The notes beneath the pieces are model-generated. The model did not search any database, was not told the DNA's origin, and saw only the letters and a list, made by a program, of their open reading frames with translations. DNA of 14,113 nt from Acidobacteriota bacterium. Its GTDB lineage: Bacteria; Acidobacteriota; Terriglobia; Terriglobales; Acidobacteriaceae. Below, in pieces: positions 1 through 6,192 of this stretch. The stretch lies in assembly GCA_021851465.1 (NCBI GenBank), contig JAJZDL010000052.1, positions 1 through 14,113 of the forward strand, given 5' to 3'. Position 1 is the stretch's first letter; each line of letters begins with the position of its first letter. The position numbers were made by a program, and so were the translations under genes.

Positions 1-966
1 CTCCAGCGAGTCGGAGAATATGGCGTAGGGCGGGGTAGAACCAAAGGCCCCGATGAGGGGTTGGCCCACGTCCTTCAGGTAATCGGCGACGGCCTCGTGG
101 GAGAAGTGGTCGAGCACATATCCCTCGGCCCCGACGGCGGCGCGCTTCACCTGCATCTTGGGATGGCTAAGGATAAAGAAGAGAGCGGTGCGCGGCTTGT
201 CCGAGGGTGCGAAACTCGCCGTGCCGCTAGAGACAACGAGCGGTTTAGCGGTGCTGGCGTCGTAGTTGGACGGACGCGGCCCGCCGAAGCGGCCCCCGCC
301 ACGACCACCGGGCTCACTGGCGGGCGTCGGAGCTGCCGCGGCGGAGGGCGGAACTGTCTCGGCAATCTCGGCGGAGACGAGGGACTCGCCCGCCTGTAGC
401 GTGGGCACGGTGACCGAGGATGCGCCAGAAGGAACGGCCACCTCGGCGAGGCGCAGGCTCGTGATGGCCTGGCTAAGCGGTACAGTTGGGCCGCCGTAGG
501 GCCATCCGGAGCAGAGCGTGAGGTCGATGCGCAGGCCGAGCTTGCGGCCTTCGGACTGGGCGTAGGCGACGTCGTCGAGCATCTCGGGCGAGAGGAATGG
601 AAGATTGTTGAGACCTTTGGCTGGGTCGTCGAGGACCTGGGGGTACTCGAAGGCCAGCTCGGCACCCTGGATGCCATCGGCCTTCATCTGTTGCAGCTCG
701 CGCAGGATCTCCGGCTTGACGACGGCGGGGCCGAACCACCACCAGCGGACCATGGGGCGGGCCTCGTTCGGCGGGTTGAGGAAGTTGGCGCGCAGGATGT
801 CGAGGGAGGGCGCGGCTGTCGTCTGCGCTGCTGCGGGCTTTGGCTTGGCCTGGGCGCTCGACTCGGGAGCAAACACGAGCGCGAGTACGCTACAAGTGAA
901 CAGCGAGGCGAAGAGGGCGCGTGCGGTGAAGGCGCGAAGCGATGGCGGGAGCGGATGCATATCCAT
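1..966 (-). CDS. GH106 alpha-L-rhamnosidase-like secreted glycoside hydrolase, partial (3' end beyond the window)
   Basis: Open without a stop from an ATG at 966 to the window edge (322 codons). GH106 enzymes remove terminal alpha-L-rhamnose from plant or microbial glycans. Residues 1-40 look like a signal peptide: a short basic stretch, a hydrophobic run around 17-33 and an AQA-type end near 38-40, so export is expected. A Lys/Pro/Ala linker follows. Residues about 55-160 carry what I recognise as the family's N-terminal pattern: NPPNEARPMVRWWW (WWW at 75-77), a Lys-Pro-Glu-Ile-Leu helix, and SGWPYGGP near 153-160. Residues 281-322 (DHFSHEA, then FSDSLE at the edge) also fit. Residues about 205-235 are an Ala/Pro then Gly/Arg-rich low-complexity insert. 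GGAG lies 6 nt before the ATG; Met3 is an alternative start. The gene is divergent from the glycogen synthase gene. The family is fairly sure; substrate specificity is not. Confidence 0.8.
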   Translation of the reverse strand, partial: MDMHPLPPSLRAFTARALFASLFTCSVLALVFAPESSAQAKPKPAAAQTTAAPSLDILRANFLNPPNEARPMVRWWWFGPAVVKPEILRELQQMKADGIQGAELAFEYPQVLDDPAKGLNNLPFLSPEMLDDVAYAQSEGRKLGLRIDLTLCSGWPYGGPTVPLSQAITSLRLAEVAVPSGASSVTVPTLQAGESLVSAEIAETVPPSAAAAPTPASEPGGRGGGRFGGPRPSNYDASTAKPLVVSSGTASFAPSDKPRTALFFILSHPKMQVKRAAVGAEGYVLDHFSHEAVADYLKDVGQPLIGAFGSTPPYAIFSDSLE

Positions 967-1273
967 GGGGTTCTCCGAACTTTCGGTTTCTACTGTCTGT
1001 TGCAGGAACGTCGGCTTCTGTGCGCTGGGAAGAATGTGAGAGATGGCCATCCAGAGATACGGACATCTAGGGACGCGAGTTTCAGCGCTGCCCATTATTG
1101 CCGATTGCAGGTGGTTTTGTCGCCAGTTGTGCCGGAGCGGCTGCTTGGAGGGTCGCTTGGCAGCGGAAGGTCATGGGGGGGAAGAGGCGCGGCAGATTGT
1201 TGGCTGCGGGTCTCTCAAGGCGCATGGCGTATTCTGATGCGAGGAAATTGAGACTGCAAGAGCGGGGTGATGA
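967..1273. other. Divergent intergenic region between the GH106 and glycogen synthase genes
   Basis: About 307 bp separating two genes that are transcribed away from each other. It must hold both promoters, but I see no convincing -35/-10 pair, operator palindrome or RNA gene. The open frames crossing it on either strand have compositions typical of chance frames in GC-rich DNA. Confidence 0.5.
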
Positions 1274-2506
1274 ATGCGGGTTGGGCTGATGACGCGGGAG
1301 TATCCGCCGCAGGTGTACGGCGGGGCGGGCGTGCATGTCGAGTATCTGAGCCGTGAGCTGGCACGGCTGATCGAGGTGGAGGTGCACTGCTGGGGGACGC
1401 AGCGGAGCGATGCGGGAACCCTGCATGTGCGCGGGGACGAACCGCCCGCGGAGGTGACGGCGGGGCTTGCGCCGGAGGCGAAGTTCAAGACGGCGGTGGA
1501 TGCGCTGGCACTGAACCTGGCGCAGATGAAGGACCTGGGGAAGATCGACATCGTGCATACGCATACCTGGTATGCGGCGATGGCGGGCTTTCTGGCGAAG
1601 AAGCTGTACGGGGTTCCGTTTGTGCTGACGACGCACTCGCTGGAGCCGCTGCGCGCGTGGAAGGCGGAGCAACTGGGGTCGGGCTATGCGATGAGCTCGT
1701 GGATGGAGCGGACGGCGATGCTGGATGCGGACGCGATCATCGCCGTGTCGAACGGGACGAAGGCGGACATTCTACAGGCGTACCCGGAGGTGGACGCGGC
1801 CAAGGTGCATGTGATCTACAACGGCATCGATTTGAAGGAATATCGCAAGACTGCTGCGACGGACGCGCTGGTGAAGTACGGCGTGGATAGGAGCGCGCCT
1901 TATGTTTTGTTTGTGGGCAGGATCACGCGGCAGAAGGGCGTGGTGCATCTGGTGGACGCGGTGCGGCATCTGCCGCGGGGGATGCAGGTTGTGTTGTGCG
2001 CGGGCGCGCCGGACACGCCGGAGATTGCGGCGGAGATGCGCGAGCATGTGGAGGCGGCGCGCGCGGCAGGCGGCAACATTGTGTGGATCGAAAAGATGGT
2101 GACGAAGGCGGAGGCCATCGAACTGTACTCCAACTGCCGGGTGTTTTGCTGCCCGTCGGTGTATGAGCCGTTTGGGATCATCAACCTGGAGGCGATGGCC
2201 TGCGGCGCGCCGGTGGTGGCCAGCGCGGTGGGCGGAATTCTGGAGGTGGTGGTGGATGGAGCGGTTGCAGGCGATCATGAGCCGACGGGGCGGCTGGTGT
2301 CGTTCGAGGCCGACGCGGCAACCGGGTTTCCGGTGGATGGGGAGAGGTTTGCGCGGGATTTAGCCGAGCGGATTGCGGAACTGATGGCGAACCCAGCGCT
2401 GTGCGCACGGATGGGTGCAGCCGGTCGCAGGCGCGTGGAGGAGACCTTTGCGTGGAAGGCGATCGCCGCACAGACTGTGGATCTGTACCGAGGGCTGGTG
2501 GTGTGA
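1274..2506 (+). CDS. glgA: Glycogen synthase / alpha-maltose-1-phosphate synthase, GT4 family (Corynebacterium-type GlgA, GlgM-like)
   Basis: A 410-residue GT-B glycosyltransferase. The N-terminus MRVGLMTREYPPQVYGGAG has the glycine-rich acceptor-side loop, and GRITRQKG near residue 216 opens the nucleotide-sugar domain. YEPFGIINLEAMACGAPVVA gives the retaining-transferase E-X7-E pair (Glu298 and Glu306). The overall pattern matches the actinobacterial-type 'glycogen synthase, Corynebacterium family' (GT4), not the GT5 E. coli GlgA, which is about 480 residues and begins with a KTGGL motif. Characterised actinobacterial members (GlgM) use ADP-glucose and glucose-1-phosphate to make alpha-maltose-1-phosphate for the GlgE route, so the product may be that rather than glycogen directly. 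The ATG at 1274 is chosen because the conserved sequence starts there; the preceding ribosome binding site (GCGGGGTGA) is weak. No other glycogen gene is adjacent. Cytoplasmic. Confidence 0.88.
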   Translation: MRVGLMTREYPPQVYGGAGVHVEYLSRELARLIEVEVHCWGTQRSDAGTLHVRGDEPPAEVTAGLAPEAKFKTAVDALALNLAQMKDLGKIDIVHTHTWYAAMAGFLAKKLYGVPFVLTTHSLEPLRAWKAEQLGSGYAMSSWMERTAMLDADAIIAVSNGTKADILQAYPEVDAAKVHVIYNGIDLKEYRKTAATDALVKYGVDRSAPYVLFVGRITRQKGVVHLVDAVRHLPRGMQVVLCAGAPDTPEIAAEMREHVEAARAAGGNIVWIEKMVTKAEAIELYSNCRVFCCPSVYEPFGIINLEAMACGAPVVASAVGGILEVVVDGAVAGDHEPTGRLVSFEADAATGFPVDGERFARDLAERIAELMANPALCARMGAAGRRRVEETFAWKAIAAQTVDLYRGLVV

Positions 2507-2547
2507 GGTGAATTTGACAAGGGAACATGCAGGAAAGAGAGTGGCCC

Positions 2548-2881
2548 ATGCCTCGCTATCTTCAGTTTGACAGTCTTCGCTGCGGCTGGGGGGGAAGCCG
2601 CTGATCGAGTATTTTCGGCGGATGAGAACTCGATGGCTCTGCTGATCGAAGAGGGCGGCGGAAATCCCGATCTGATGCGGCGTCTGCCTCCGCCGCAGTG
2701 GTACGCCGCGGACGATGGGCTGGCTACGGTGCTGGCTCTGGTGGTGGAGTAGCAGTACGATCCGCAGCAGCTTGGCACCGAAGGGCCGCAGGTGCTGAGC
2801 GAGCTGGAGGAGTACGAGCGCGTCATGGACCGAACGGTGCAGGCCGGGCTGCGCTGGCACCTGGCGGTGAGCTGGCGGTAA
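2548..2881 (+). pseudogene. Decayed small hypothetical gene (frameshift at G7 plus in-frame TAG)
   Basis: An ATG at 2548, preceded by AGGAAAGAGAG, opens MPRYLQFDSLRCGWG and hits a stop just after a run of seven G (2588-2594). Removing one G joins it to the +1 frame, which reads plausibly (SMALLIEEGGGNPDLMRRLP, then PPPQWYAADDGLATVLALVVE) until a TAG at 2750-2752. The same frame then continues for another 42 codons (QYDPQQLGTEGPQVLSELEE and on) to TAA at 2879-2881. The intact product would be about 111 residues. Coding-like residue use on both sides of the two lesions suggests a gene lost recently, or a homopolymer sequencing error together with a real nonsense mutation. I do not recognise the family. 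It sits between glgA and the MmcQ-like gene in the same direction. Confidence 0.5.
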
Positions 2882-2933
2882 GGGCAACTGATGCCTCACG
2901 GGTGATCGCAGCGCGATGTATGGAGGTGAGACG

Positions 2934-3293
2934 ATGGCGGGTGTTTCGCTGGATGCCGTTTGGAAGGCGGGAGCTGCGTTGCCGGGTGTGGTACGGAGCA
3001 CGGCCTACGGCAGTCCGGCGCTGAAGGTGGGCGGGCAGTTGATGGCGTGCGTGCCGACCAACAAGTCGGCCGAGCCAGGGTCGCTAATGGTGCGCGTGGA
3101 CCGCAATGAGCGGAAGGCGATGCTGGCCGAAGCACCCGAACTGTACTACGTCACGGAGCACTATCTCGACTATGATGCGGTGTTGGTGCGATTGGAGCGG
3201 CTGAAGACGGAGCTGCTGCACGATCTGCTGGCGATGGCGCACCGGTTTGTGACGCGGAAGGGGCAAGGCGGGGCTAAAAGTGAGCGGCGGTGA
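2934..3293 (+). CDS. MmcQ/YjbR family protein
   Basis: A 119-residue protein matching the small MmcQ/YjbR family (CyaY-like fold, usually labelled DNA-binding on weak grounds). Typical family features are the early AWKAGAALPGV-type segment with STAYGSPALKVGG (about residues 22-34), MVRVDRNERKAML in the middle, and an aromatic YYVTEHYLDYDAVLVRL stretch, followed by a C-terminal helix ending basic (RFVTRKG). The ATG at 2934 is preferred over the one at 2916 because GGAGGTGAG (2922-2930) is an ideal ribosome binding site for it. The last four bases overlap a GTG that could start the next frame, suggesting translational coupling if that frame is real. The biological role of this family is poorly defined; no function beyond family membership is claimed. 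Confidence 0.8.
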   Translation: MAGVSLDAVWKAGAALPGVVRSTAYGSPALKVGGQLMACVPTNKSAEPGSLMVRVDRNERKAMLAEAPELYYVTEHYLDYDAVLVRLERLKTELLHDLLAMAHRFVTRKGQGGAKSERR

Positions 3294-3604
3294 AGGTCTC
3301 CAGTTATTGCTTGCATGATAAGATTTCCGCCATATCAACAAATCCAGAACCCGTTTATATGCTCAAGTCCTCTGGAGAATCAATCGCCATCAATAGGACC
3401 ATTAAAGTGATAGGCGATGGTGACGGGCCTTTCATCGTTTTAGTCGCAGATCGCGATCATCTGGCTGATCCTAGTGGACAGTCTCAGACCATCGTGTTTC
3501 GGGAGAGCTATGATTCGATCGACGATGCTAGACGAGAAGTGGGGAGGCAGGTCGAGTTGTCTTTGGCGGAAGACTTTATTCATAACCGAATGACCATGAT
3601 GTGA
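3290..3604 (+). CDS. Hypothetical protein, AT-richer than its neighbours
   Basis: A 104-codon frame I do not recognise. From the GTG at 3290 it overlaps the stop codon of the MmcQ-like gene (GTGA). The alternative ATG at 3359 gives 81 residues, beginning MLKSSGESIAINRTIKVIGD, and has no obvious ribosome binding site. The body reads like a real small soluble protein: alternating hydrophobic residues in GPFIVLVADRDHL, then an acidic/amphipathic helix (SYDSIDDARREVGRQVELSL) and a short tail ending NRMTMM. No signal peptide, membrane helix or cysteine motif. Base composition drops sharply compared with the genes to the left, and it shares this with the convergent gene to its right, so both may belong to one acquired segment. 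The start is uncertain. Confidence 0.5.
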   Translation: MKVSSYCLHDKISAISTNPEPVYMLKSSGESIAINRTIKVIGDGDGPFIVLVADRDHLADPSGQSQTIVFRESYDSIDDARREVGRQVELSLAEDFIHNRMTMM

Positions 3605-3675
3605 GTGTGGTGGCTTACCGCTGCGGATTTCGACGTGTTTGCGGTGTCGGTGAGAAAACGAGGACCCTACAACGG

Positions 3676-4455
3676 TTAGCTGTTGTTTTCCTCGAACGCG
3701 ATCCTCTCCACACGTTCGCCGGTGCGCCAGCGATCCACGAGGTACGCGATACCTTCGGGTCCGCCATTGCTGAATGACCTCTGAGTAGGCCATCGCACGA
3801 CGCGCTGACTAGGCCATATTGGTAGGAGATAATCATCCCAATTGGCCGGCTTTGGCTGAAGCACTGGCATGTCCAGATGGTCGAACCTCGGCATTTTCCG
3901 CTGGGTGATCGACTGGGCAACGAAATGCCCGGCCACTATTGTTGTGATCGTTGATTTTACTTTCGCTTCGTGTGTCTCAGCTTCCAGATATTGGTAGTCG
4001 GTTCCGAGTGCCAGGAGGTGCTTCTCGTGGCTTCGCCCTATCCATACCCGCGTGTTTGGAGGAATGGCGAGGCTGACGCGCATGGCTGCGCAATCAGTCC
4101 TCCCGTAGAACCGTGCTCCGGCTGCTTTTGGCCGGGTTGAATCCAGCACCATAGCCGTCTTGAGAATCCATTCAGTGACCTTCCGCTGCATGTCCTGATC
4201 GAGCGTTACGGAAAGATCGTTAAACATACTTCCGATGATGGGAATACTTGCCGCTTCTAGATCGCTCATCCAGCCGTTGTTGCATTGGCCGCAAACGCTT
4301 TTCACCGTGACTTCAGGATTGGAAATAATGACCTGCGGCTGGTTATAGCGGTCCATCTTGAGCGGTCCGAAGTCGTGTCGTTGATGAATCCATTTCGGCC
4401 ATAGATGCTCGCGGCTGCCCGAGTTGTTATCGCAGAAGATGCATGGTGTTGGCAT
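3676..4455 (-). CDS. HNH-endonuclease-like protein with two CXXC knuckles, function unknown
   Basis: A 259-residue protein. The N-terminus carries CIFC (Cys5, Cys8), then SREHLWPKW (Glu16, His17), and about 40 residues later VCGQCNNGWMSDLE (Cys55, Cys58, Asn59/Asn60). Paired CXXC knuckles framing an EH-containing turn and a CN-x-GW segment are the layout of zinc-ribbon HNH-like nuclease domains. I cannot confirm a complete catalytic set, so nuclease activity is inferred. The C-terminal 180 residues have no recognisable domain; they hold mixed strands (ITTIVAGHFVAQSI) and a Trp-rich stretch (ANWDDYLLPIWPSQRVVRWP). The start ATG at 4455 directly precedes the first knuckle. It is convergent with the small gene at 3290 and shares its lower GC, suggesting horizontal transfer. 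It could belong to a defence or mobile cargo, but no partner gene, integrase or repeat is visible. Confidence 0.6.
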   Translation of the reverse strand: MPTPCIFCDNNSGSREHLWPKWIHQRHDFGPLKMDRYNQPQVIISNPEVTVKSVCGQCNNGWMSDLEAASIPIIGSMFNDLSVTLDQDMQRKVTEWILKTAMVLDSTRPKAAGARFYGRTDCAAMRVSLAIPPNTRVWIGRSHEKHLLALGTDYQYLEAETHEAKVKSTITTIVAGHFVAQSITQRKMPRFDHLDMPVLQPKPANWDDYLLPIWPSQRVVRWPTQRSFSNGGPEGIAYLVDRWRTGERVERIAFEENNS

Positions 4456-4516
4456 GGCGAGAGTATACGTTCGGTCCTTTGAAGCCGGCTTGGCGCACTG
4501 GATCTCTGACTAGGGG

Positions 4517-5812
4517 TTACTTCTTGGTGAAGACGTTGCCCATGCGGCGGATCTGGGCGCCGACGTTGCGGAGTTTTTCCTCGAAGTGCTCGTAGCCGCG
4601 GTCAAGGTGGTAGACGCGGTCGAGGATGGTCTCTCCGTCGGCGACCAGAGCGGCGAGGACGAGCGAGGCGGAGGCGCGCAGGTCCGAGCACATGACGGCG
4701 GCGGACTCCAGTTTGCTGCGTCCGCGCACGGTTGCGGTGCGGCCCTCGACCGTGATGTTCGCGCCCATGCGGTTGAGTTCCTGCACGTGCATGAAGCGGT
4801 TCTCGAAGATGTTTTCCGTCACCGTCGTTGTTCCTTCGGCCTGGGTGGCGAGGGCCATGAACTGGGCCTGCATGTCGGTGGGGAAGCCGGGATACTCCTC
4901 GGTAGAGATGTTTGCGGCCTTCAATGCTCCGTCGCTGCGGACGCGGATGCTGTCCTTGCCGACTTCGATCTTAACGCCGCAGGATTCGAGCTTGGCGAGC
5001 AGCGCGCCGAGGTGGGCCGGGTTGCATCCTTCGACGCTGAGGTCGCCGCCGGTGATGGCCCCGGCGAGCAGGAACGTCCCCGCCTCGATGCGGTCGGGGT
5101 TGATGCGGTGGCGCGCGCCGTGCAGTTGGGCGACTCCGTGGACATGGATCGTCGAGGTGCCCGCGCCCTTGATCTTTGCCCCCATGGCGGTGAGCAGCGT
5201 GGCGAGGTCCGTGACCTCCGGCTCGCGCGCGCAGTTCTCGAAGACGGTCTCGCCTTCAGCGAGGACGGCGGCCATGAGGAGGTCTTCGGTGCCGGTGACG
5301 GTGATCTTGTCGAAGACGATGTGCGCGCCCTTGAGGCGCGAGCTGCCGTTGTTCGGGCTGCGCGCTTCGAGGTAGCCATGGTCCTGCGTGACGGTGGCGC
5401 CCATCGCTTCCAGGCCCTTGATGTGCAGGTCAATGGGACGGCCACCGATGGCGCATCCGCCAGGCATGGCGACGCGGGCGATGCCGGTGCGCGCGATCAG
5501 CGGTCCGAGGACGAGCGAGCTGGCGCGCATTGTCTTGACAATCTCGTATTTGGCGACCGGGTCCGAGAGGATGGCGCACTTGATGCGGGTGCGGTGCTGC
5601 GCGCGTCCGTAGCCGAGATCGACCTCGGCCCCCATGGCAGAGAGCAGCTTGCGCTCGGTCTCGATGTCGCGCACCTGCGGGATGTTTTCGAGGACGAGCT
5701 CGTCCTCGGTAAGGATGGCGGCGGCCATGCATGGGAGCGCGGAGTTCTTTGCGCCGGAGACTTTGATGGTGCCGAGGAGGGGATTGCCTCCGCGAACGAC
5801 GAACTTGTCCAT
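4517..5812 (-). CDS. murA: UDP-N-acetylglucosamine 1-carboxyvinyltransferase MurA
   Basis: A 431-residue protein of normal family length. MurA transfers enolpyruvate from PEP to UDP-GlcNAc, the first committed step of peptidoglycan synthesis in the cytoplasm, and is the target of fosfomycin. The N-terminus shows GGNPLLGTIKVSGAKNSALP with Lys22-Asn23 (same numbering as E. coli). The active-site loop reads MPGGCAIGGRPIDLH, with the catalytic cysteine at Cys120 (equivalent to E. coli Cys115), so this is a Cys-type, fosfomycin-sensitive-type enzyme rather than the Asp variant. Later family motifs include EEYPGFPTDMQAQFMAL and ENRFMHVQELNRMGA, and the RASASLVLAALVADG segment is near the C-terminus. 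The start is the ATG at 5812; no clear Shine-Dalgarno precedes it. It stands alone, divergent from the cytochrome gene. Confidence 0.97.
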   Translation of the reverse strand: MDKFVVRGGNPLLGTIKVSGAKNSALPCMAAAILTEDELVLENIPQVRDIETERKLLSAMGAEVDLGYGRAQHRTRIKCAILSDPVAKYEIVKTMRASSLVLGPLIARTGIARVAMPGGCAIGGRPIDLHIKGLEAMGATVTQDHGYLEARSPNNGSSRLKGAHIVFDKITVTGTEDLLMAAVLAEGETVFENCAREPEVTDLATLLTAMGAKIKGAGTSTIHVHGVAQLHGARHRINPDRIEAGTFLLAGAITGGDLSVEGCNPAHLGALLAKLESCGVKIEVGKDSIRVRSDGALKAANISTEEYPGFPTDMQAQFMALATQAEGTTTVTENIFENRFMHVQELNRMGANITVEGRTATVRGRSKLESAAVMCSDLRASASLVLAALVADGETILDRVYHLDRGYEHFEEKLRNVGAQIRRMGNVFTKK

Positions 5813-6192
5813 GCAGATAGTTTACGGGAGATGCGACGGGGGATAAGTGGCGGAATTGGTGCGGGGTGTACTCCTGAGAATCCTCCGATGTACGTGTACG
5901 GATTTCTTGTTCTTCTTTCCCTCGATAGATGTGATAACGGATACATATTCACGGCCCGCACAGGCATAAATTTGATGAAAAGTTCCAGAGGACATAAATC
6001 TGCTGTATTTTGCATCGGTTGGTTTATTGGCTTCTTTCTTGCCATTGCCGATCTTGCAGCAATCGCTCTTCGCTGGCCGCCGATAGCAGATAGACAGCCA
6101 AGTCTACGCATGGGTTGGACTGGCTGTGAGTGAGAGAAAGGTTGTCTTAGGTGTTCTCCGCGCCTTTGACAATCGTCATTGAGGACAGATTG
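5813..6192. other. Divergent murA / cytochrome-porin intergenic region
   Basis: About 380 bp, clearly AT-richer than the flanking genes, and expected to contain the promoters of both murA and the cytochrome-porin gene. TTGATG (5972-5977) followed 16 nt later by ATAAAT (5994-5999) is a weak sigma-70-like candidate for the plus strand. The palindrome GTACGTGTAC lies near 5891-5900, and an inverted repeat at 6095-6126 is listed separately. Frames on both strands encode short hydrophobic peptides but have no good start signals, so I do not call a gene. Confidence 0.45.
6095..6126 (+). promoter_or_regulatory. Inverted repeat in the leader of the cytochrome-porin gene
   Basis: The arms CAGCCAAGTC (6095-6104) and GACTGGCTG (6118-6126) can pair over nine positions with one bulged A, around a 13-nt loop. 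It ends about 66 nt before the ATG of the cytochrome gene. It could be an operator half-site pair or a leader hairpin. No U-run follows, so it is not a classical terminator. Confidence 0.35.

Noticed and set aside
1082..1672. Minus-strand 196-codon frame overlapping the start of glgA
   Set aside because: Arg/His/Pro-rich shadow of the glgA coding sequence with no family features.
4586..6133. Long 515-codon plus-strand frame across murA
   Set aside because: It is antisense to an unambiguous murA; GC-rich codon bias leaves the opposite frame open. Its product is low-complexity Ala/Gly/Asp/Arg sequence with no recognisable domain.
5889..6133. Possible small membrane peptide in the murA/cytochrome intergenic region
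   Set aside because: There is a hydrophobic segment (IGWFIGFFLAIADLAAIAL), but no ribosome binding site for any start, and AT-rich DNA easily yields such segments. Kept as intergenic.
6151..6192. Upstream GTG start for the cytochrome-porin gene
   Set aside because: It adds 14 residues ahead of a complete signal peptide; the ATG at 6193 has a well-placed GAGGA and directly begins the signal peptide.
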